Positions 7,699 through 13,113 of a stretch of DNA of 13,113 nt are shown here, piece by piece. Source of the DNA: Beroe ovata (lineage: Eukaryota > Ctenophora > Nuda > Beroida > Beroidae). Where the stretch lies: NCBI GenBank assembly GCA_946803715.1, contig CAMPET010000203.1, positions 82,824 through 95,936 of the forward strand, written 5' to 3'. Position 1 is the stretch's first letter, and each line of letters opens with the position of its first letter. A model generated the notes under the pieces. The model did no database searches. It was not told the DNA's origin and was given only the letters and a program-made list of their open reading frames with translations. The translations under genes and the position numbers were made by a program.

Positions 7699-10600
7699 CT
7701 ATTTGAATTGAGTCAATGGGTGATTGGTAAGGAGGGTCGATATGAGAGCTGATACCATACACAGACATGCCATAGAATGGTATATGGTATTCCAGTCCGT
7801 GAATATGTTCACATACTTCAGCAGGAAGCTGAACGCTAGCACTGCTAGACCAGGACCAGCTCTCACAAGACCGTACTTTACTCCGAAATCCTTCTTCCCA
7901 AAGTAGGTATAGAGGCAAGTTGTGAAGAGGATTTGTGAGGCAAATATCACAGAGTCCAGACATATGCTCAGCATGTACAGGATGTCTGGTGAGAACGGAC
8001 TGAAATAGCGGGATTCAGTTATTGTGGCGTGACGGTGGCGTGACCCCGGTGTGGCGTGACCCCGGTGTGGCGTGATCCCGGTGTGGCGTGACCCCGGTGT
8101 GGCGTCACCCCGGTGTAGCGTTACGCTGATATGGCATTACGCTGGTGTGGCGTGACTCTGGTGAGAATGGCGCGAAACTCCTGTGCGGCGTGCAGTAGTG
8201 TATGTACTGTACGGTGTATACTGTGTAGGGTGAGTGTTTAAACCTGTATGGTAACTGTGTATGGTAACTGTGTATGGTAACTGTGCATGGTAACTGTATG
8301 GTGAAGTGTAAGGTGAAGTGAGTGTTGTAACCTGTATAGACACCAGTACGTGGCCTCCACGGCGCCAGCGCCCAGAACTGCGGCCGAGAGAATGAGATAC
8401 TTGCTCCGTATTCTGTCTGACAGGGCGCCCCAAATTAGCCGCCCTATGGCGTTCACAAAATTGCTCACCACTGCTACCATAGTCAGGAACTGGTCACCTG
8501 TGTGCGTGAGTGGTTATTGTTGTTATTGCAACAATGTGGCAGACATCGTAACGAGTGTGACAGACATTGTGATACGTGTGACAGAAGTTGTAACGAATAT
8601 GGCAGACAATATGATAAATGTGACAGAAGTTACTAACTCTGAATGACAGTGAGCCCATATGCCTTGTAGTAAGTATAGAGCATGGTCCTGCAAATCTTGG
8701 CCACACTGTATACGATGGAGATGTAGTAGAAATCAACACTTCTGAACAAGTCAACCCTGGGAAAGAGATGTTTGTAGTGAAGGACTCATCTCTATAGATA
8801 GGGATTCATCTCCAGACGGAATAGAGACTAACCAGCCAGCCGAATCATCATCAGGGTCCTCTATTTTGGGTTCCTCTTCAAATGTCTCATCCTCTATCCG
8901 GACTTCCCGCTGATGACTGCGGTAACTGGAGTGAGGCTGCGATTCCGATATTCTAATCTGCCTGATCAGCTGAGACAGTGGTTAACTTAACAACTCTTTA
9001 CAATCAAAACTGAGGAAGCTGCAAAAATCTCTCTGTGGATTCAAAGGTTTCTTGATTCATTCACCAAGTTCGCAAAATGATTCATTGTCGATTGTCGCAC
9101 AAACCTTGTACCCTGGTATGGGTGTATGTTCAATATCAGGGTTCAGATCAATGACTGATCTCACGAATGCTGTGTCGTCTGATTCCTCTATCAGGAACTC
9201 GCCCGTCTCTTCCTCTCTTTCGTCCTCTTCTGTGTCAGTGGTGTCACACAGAGGTGTCACACAGTAATGTCACACAGTGGTGTCACACAGAGGTGTCACA
9301 CAGTGGTGTCTAGTGAGGATGAATGGGTGGATGATAAACTTACCATCGGGCAGTGATATGAAGAGGGAAGTGGGAAGGAGAATTACGAGAGTTCCCACGC
9401 CCAGGCACAAGAAATACAGTGGTATCCGTGACAGTATTTCATCCTGATCAAAGTAGCCAGTATCCTTGTTAACGGGTAGGTTATTGGGATTGATAACTGC
9501 TGTTCCAATGATGCTGAACAGGGTCGAGCCTATGCTCTCTGAGAAACTGATGATGCCCACTGCCGTTCCTTTGTGTCTCTTTCCCCACTCCATGCATACC
9601 ACTGAAATGTGAATGAGCAAGGCGGGTACTGTTAATGAAGAGTTTAGTTACGAGTAGAAAGTGTAAACTGTGATACTACACACGGGGGTCGAAGACCCGA
9701 GTGTGTGATATCGGATTTGAACCGAGGCCGAATTTTAATGGCTAGATATGTACTTTTTACGAGTTATTGAACTGAATTATACATCGACTTTACTCGAGGA
9801 GCGAATGGTTTCAAGCACAAGAAAAATTTTAGTTATCAAGCTGCAACTCAGCCGTGCGCAATGGACTATTGCGCACACCATATATTATTATGGCACTACA
9901 GTGTAGTGACTACAGTGCGTATTAGATTATTGCCCACGGTCTCCAATGCCTGTATGCACTACATAAACCTACCTGGTAGGTACATATTATGCACTGCATA
10001 ATGAATATTTATTATTGCATCCAGTGAAATCTACCTAACTGTTCCTCGAATTACCTATGATTGTGGCCTGAATGATGGCACTGAAGAAGCTGACAGCCGA
10101 AGTAAGAATGGTGAAAGTCCAGTAGTTTTGTAGTGCGTAGTAGCACGCTGCGGTGCTGATAGCGAGACACATACTAGCACCGGCAGCTGTCTGCTTTATA
10201 CCCAGTGACCTGGGACACACAGTGTTACAGTGTTACAGTGCAGTGGTTAATGTGTTACAATGCAGTGATGTGTATTACAGTGCACTGTGCAGTGGTTAGG
10301 GGTGTTACAGTGAAGTGATGTGTATTACAGTGAAGTGATGTATTACACTGTAACAGTGCAGTGATGTGTTACAGTGTGGTGTGTTACAGTGTGGTGTGTT
10401 ACAGTGTCATGTGTTACAGTGTCATGTGTTACAGTGTGATGTGTTACAGTGTCATGTGTTAAAGTGTCATGTGTTACAGTGTCATGTGTTACAATGTGAT
10501 GTGTTACAGTGACATGTGTTACAGTGACATGTGTTACAGTGACATGTGTTACTGTGTCATGTGTTACAGTGTGATGTGTTACAGTGTGATGTGTTACAGT

Positions 10601-11060
10601 GTGATGTGTTTCAGTGTGGTGTGTTGCAGTGTGGTGTGTTACAGTGTGTTGTATTGCATGATACACACTCACTTGATCATGAAGCCTGAGCACCATGATA
10701 GCGTGTTGAACGCCACGTTGTTCAGTGCCACGAGCAGTGCAATATCACTGAAATATCACTCAATAACTGCAGCTACAGATAACAATCCCTACCAACACAT
10801 GACTTACTTTACACTTTACGGCGTGACCATTAAGTATAGAGTATGCGATCCGTCTGGAACATTCTCTCATATCCCGGTCAGTAACAATTGCGTGCCATCT
10901 CCCATCATCCAAGTGGCTGCTATTACCTGTACTGTAGTTTCGGCTGGTACTTCCTCAGATAGCCCATGATGTAGGGGACATAAGTGCCAAAGGATCCGAA
11001 CACTGCTGCTATCATGATGTTGCACACACACCCCGCTCCAATCATAAACACTGTCTTCAT
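7699..11060 (-). CDS. Gene B: 12-helix MFS transporter, oxalate/formate-antiporter-like
   Basis: The exons on the minus strand are 11060-10927, 10747-10673, 10209-10055, 9601-9344, 9229-9105, 8969-8833, 8756-8638, 8497-8332 and 7999-7699 (1470 nt, 489 residues). All eight GT-AG junctions agree in phase. The start ATG (11060-11058) has an in-frame TAG nine bases upstream, and the stop is TAG. Hydrophobic segments fit six helices (residues 1 to ~207), an acidic cytosolic loop (~208-295), and six more helices. Family features are RHKGTAVG near the fourth helix (130-137), YYKAYGLTVIQSDQFL, the MFS motif-A-like GRLIWGALSDR (353-363), and YFGKKDFGVKYG in the tenth helix. Animals and protists have such carriers, related to oxalate/formate antiporters and monocarboxylate carriers. 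The substrate here is unknown; small organic anions are an inference. Membrane location is sure, but which membrane is not. Confidence 0.85.
8000..8331 (-). repeat. Gene B intron 8 with two minisatellites
   Basis: The 332-bp intron contains a GC-rich 16-bp array (unit GTGTGGCGTGACCCCG on the plus strand, about eight copies, 8024-8162). It also holds a 14-bp array (GTATGGTAACTGTG, about four copies, 8245-8299). The GC-rich array ends about 24 bp from the 3' splice site at 8000-8001. Confidence 0.85.
8536..8640 (-). repeat. Five 21-bp tandem units spanning the gene B exon 7 donor
   Basis: Units at 8536-8556, 8557-8577, 8578-8598, 8599-8619 and 8620-8640 share a GTGACAGA(C/A)(A/G)TTGT-like core on the plus strand. 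The unit at the exon side contains the last three exon bases and the GTTAGT donor of exon 7, so the array starts exactly at the splice site. The unit is seven codons long and open in another frame, but in the gene B frame it runs into TAG at once. Confidence 0.85.
9232..9310 (-). repeat. Minisatellite in gene B intron 4 (GGTGTCACACAGA unit)
   Basis: About five copies of a 15-16-bp unit (GGTGTCACACAGAGGT-like on the plus strand) fill most of the 114-bp intron 4. On the minus strand the last unit grades directly into the acceptor CACTGACACAG of exon 5 (AG at 9231-9230). Confidence 0.85.
9602..10054 (-). other. Gene B intron 3, palindrome-rich
   Basis: The 453-bp intron holds a series of short palindromes. 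They are CACACGGGGGTC-GAA-GACCCGAGTGTG (9679-9705, 10 of 12 pairs), GTGCGCAAT-GGACT-ATTGCGCAC (9854-9876), CACTACA-G-TGTAGTG (9894-9908), ACCTACC-T-GGTAGGT (9967-9981) and TTATGCA-C-TGCATAA (9987-10001). It may be a foldback element or MITE inserted in the intron. No coding sequence is visible. Confidence 0.65.
10215..10655 (-). repeat. Minisatellite, 15-bp unit, in gene B intron 2
   Basis: The unit GTGTTACAGTGTSAT (plus strand) is repeated about 19 times from roughly 10365 to 10653. Looser GTGTTACAGTGCAGTG-type copies extend down to about 10219. The array fills nearly the whole 463-bp intron and comes within about 10 bases of the exon 3 acceptor (AG at 10211-10210). Open frames on both strands here (threonine/histidine-rich on minus, cysteine/methionine-rich on plus) are repeat translation and not genes. 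Confidence 0.9.
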
Positions 11061-12845
11061 CGCTCTCTAATTAACACTTGTTTAGCTCGGGGATAACAAT
11101 CGTCTCCGTAACCACTTGTTTGTATATGGGTGGGAGAGCTGTTATGAGGCACGGTCCAAACTGTGAGACAATGGCAACAACGGGCCCTTAGACTGTCCGC
11201 TCCAAATGTCCAGCACCGGCAATTTCTTAATTTTATGGAGAACTCGAAAACGAAATCAATAACGAAAACTTTGATATCAAAAGTGGCGTTTTCTGACGGA
11301 AACCCAAGATTTGTCACTTGGACTGCAGTTAAACAGCGAAATTGCACTACACATTGAGTGTATTGTTGTGTGTGTGTTATCAAAATCCTTATCATGCACG
11401 TAGGATGAAATGCACTATGTGTGTTACACTTCATTATTCTGTAAAATACACTGAGAGAGTAAGGCAAGGAGTAGGATTTTCAGTTGAATGAAATTAAACT
11501 GAGCATAGTACTGGTGAGATTCGCAGTTTATAACTCGACCACCTAACCACGGAAAGGTAGAATCCCTTTATATGAGATTAGCGGAGACTGGAAAATGAGC
11601 AGTTTCAGACATGCACGCGCGCGCGGCCGTCATCAGGTGCCTCAACACTGAGAAGTGGGACCGGCCCTGTGAGGTGTGGCCCCCGTAAACTGTCCGTGAG
11701 TACTCGAGTTGTGATCGACAATCATTGCGTCATTGTGAAGTGTCAANGATTGTTCTTGGGTCAAATTGCATTGTGGTTTTCACTCAATGGCTTTCTGTCC
11801 TTCACGTTGATGTTGTCCAAGCTGTGAGTTACAAGGTGAGATTTTATTGTCCGGAAGTGGTGAACGTGTGACCGGTTGACCGTGCAAAGCACTTACACAT
11901 GCACACGTGGTCACATGGCACGCTACATATGAAATTAGTATGTGCAGTGTGCACAACGCACATACATTTCCCTTTTCCCAGGACGATGATAGTCTCGTTG
12001 TGGGAGTCGAAAAATTGATTAAATTTTCCGTGTAGTGATTTTTCCAAATCCCTTAATGAATTTAAAATCCCTAATTAAAGTAAATGACTGCTGCATCCTA
12101 AGGACACTGTGTTTGCGTGCATTATGTGTAGGATCACTCAATTGAGAATCGTTTTACGAAAACGTTAATAACTCAATATAAAGAATAGAATTTTGCACCA
12201 AAAAGTGACTGCACAGTGCGGTTATAACTTACAGTGGAGCGTGGAAATTTGTCCTGGCGAACCCATACCTTTCACTGCGAGAGTGCGAGCATTCCTTATT
12301 TTCATAGCCATGATTGAGGACAGCCCCAGAATTGAGAATAGTTATTGAACCCATAGCTGCTCTTAGTCTTTACTAATATTGGGCATCGCTCATTCCGAGT
12401 TTCGACCATCTTCTCTTCAATAGTATAGGGTGGGGCCAAGGCGAATTTTGGCAAACTTAATTGTCGAGGAGAATTTGTCATGAATAATACAACGTTTTAG
12501 ACAAGTTAGGACACTTTTAACGCCCCAATAAAGCAATAAGGATATTGTAGTCATTGATAACAGTCAACAATAAAATTATCATATAAACACCGATCTTTAA
12601 CGCTTGAAATCAATTTTTTACGGAATTACTCTCAGCCTATATCAAAAGGACCAATAGTTTTCATAATCAGGCCTGCATCTCCTGAAGAAAGCAATGTAGG
12701 CCATTGATGATTAATTTCACTTCAAATGTAATTAGCGTCCAAAATTACGCCGATTGCATTCGCTTCAAAATCGGCCAAAAAATGTTTCGCCACGTCGGAT
12801 CATGTGGCGACTTTGGCGGCTTCCTATGAAGTCAATACGATATGT
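11061..12845. other. Upstream flank of gene B and intergenic DNA, no gene recognised
   Basis: The part next to 11061 should hold the gene B leader and promoter, but no clear core promoter element is visible. Open frames are short (under ~140 codons) and resemble nothing I know. Notable bits are a Z-DNA-prone alternating GC run (11613-11625), an N placeholder at 11747, and a small inverted repeat TCGCCAC...GTGGCGA (12787-12793 and 12804-12810). From 12050 on the sequence is AT-rich and featureless. Confidence 0.45.
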
Positions 12846-13113
12846 TATTTTTTCCAAAACCAAATATGATTTGGTTGTTTCTGTTCGCGGCATCTGGCGT
12901 TCTTTATTCTAAAATCTATGATATGAAAAAGAACGCGGCATATTTGACAGACTGCCGCCACATCACGTGTAGAAACACTGTAGCTTATTCTAGCGATGTG
13001 GCGGCAGTCTGTCAAATATGCCGCGTTCTTTTTCATATCATAGATTTTAGAATAAAGAACGCCAGATGCCGCGAACAGAAACAACCAAATCATATTTGGT
13101 TTTGGAAAAAATA
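12846..13113. repeat. Perfect 119-bp inverted repeat with 30-bp spacer
   Basis: The left arm 12846-12964 and right arm 12995-13113 are exact reverse complements by eye, separated by 30 bp (12965-12994). The arms are not low-complexity. Each outer end contains a smaller palindrome, AACCAAAT-ATG-ATTTGGTT (12858-12876 on the left). The right arm stops at the window edge, so the true arm may be longer. It could be a foldback transposon or MITE, a hairpin-RNA locus, or an assembly snap-back at a contig end. An 82-codon frame inside it is a by-product of the repeat. Confidence 0.9.

Noticed and set aside
7472-7963. 163-codon minus-strand open frame overlapping the last gene B exon
   Set aside because: It is out of frame with the transporter, whose helices, stop and poly(A) signal explain the region.
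8494-8754. 86-codon minus-strand frame with CHIRYNFCHTYHN repeats
   Set aside because: This is a wrong-frame reading of exon 7 plus the 21-bp array. The in-phase splice to exon 8 gives a continuous MFS sequence.
9713-9723. GGTTCAAATCC on the minus strand, like a tRNA or SINE B box
   Set aside because: No matching A box or cloverleaf arms lie at the proper distance. The adjacent hairpin does not fit a tRNA.
10215-10655. Tandem units considered as a CRISPR array
   Set aside because: The units are contiguous with no unique spacers, and the setting is a eukaryotic intron.
10343-10969. Long open frames on both strands with THHTVTHDT-like and MCYSVMCYN-like repeats
   Set aside because: They are translations of the 15-bp minisatellite in gene B intron 2. 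Stop-free frames on both strands follow from a unit length divisible by three.
11530-11565. Minus-strand TGGTTAGGTGG, resembling a tRNA A box
   Set aside because: No B box and no acceptor or anticodon stems follow, so a tRNA or intact SINE is not supported.
12845-13093. 82-codon frame at the right end
   Set aside because: It runs through both arms and the loop of the inverted repeat, with no recognisable protein similarity.

Overview
The window looks like a stretch of nuclear DNA from an invertebrate animal, probably marine. The evidence is two multi-exon genes with ordinary GT-AG introns in all three phases, the tail of an animal-type LINE reverse transcriptase, a decayed hAT transposase, many minisatellites, and three single N placeholders (5847, 6450, 11747). 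I cannot name the species. Nothing suggests bacterial or viral DNA.

Layout. Positions 1-760 hold a (CA)n run, the 3' end of a CR1/L2-like LINE, and a GC-rich tail with a duplicated motif. Positions 760-4197 are AT-rich and gene-poor; the one recognisable item is the C-terminal remnant of a hAT transposase on the minus strand (about 2246-2446). From 4198 to 7009 lies gene A on the plus strand, which I reassembled from four exons. From 11060 down to 7699 lies gene B on the minus strand, nine exons, followed by an AATAAA signal at 7610-7605. The two genes converge. Positions 11061-12845 show no convincing gene. The window ends inside a perfect 119-bp inverted repeat (12846-12964 and 12995-13113).

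Gene A encodes a predicted 286-residue type I membrane protein. It has a signal peptide split by an intron, a Ser/Thr-rich mucin-like stalk, and a compact domain with six Cys-Cys pairs bracketed by two single cysteines on each side. That layout resembles an enlarged granulin. One transmembrane helix and a short basic tail follow. The 3' splice site of its last exon sits in a 45-bp tandem duplication, and use of the upstream copy would give a product ending before the membrane helix.

Gene B encodes a predicted 489-residue, 12-helix major facilitator superfamily transporter. It resembles the oxalate/formate-antiporter-like branch and carries an acidic central loop of about 88 residues. Four of its eight introns contain minisatellites of unrelated units, several touching splice sites. 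I see no functional link between the two genes beyond their neighbourhood. The most novel item is gene A, with its cysteine ladder and duplicated acceptor.
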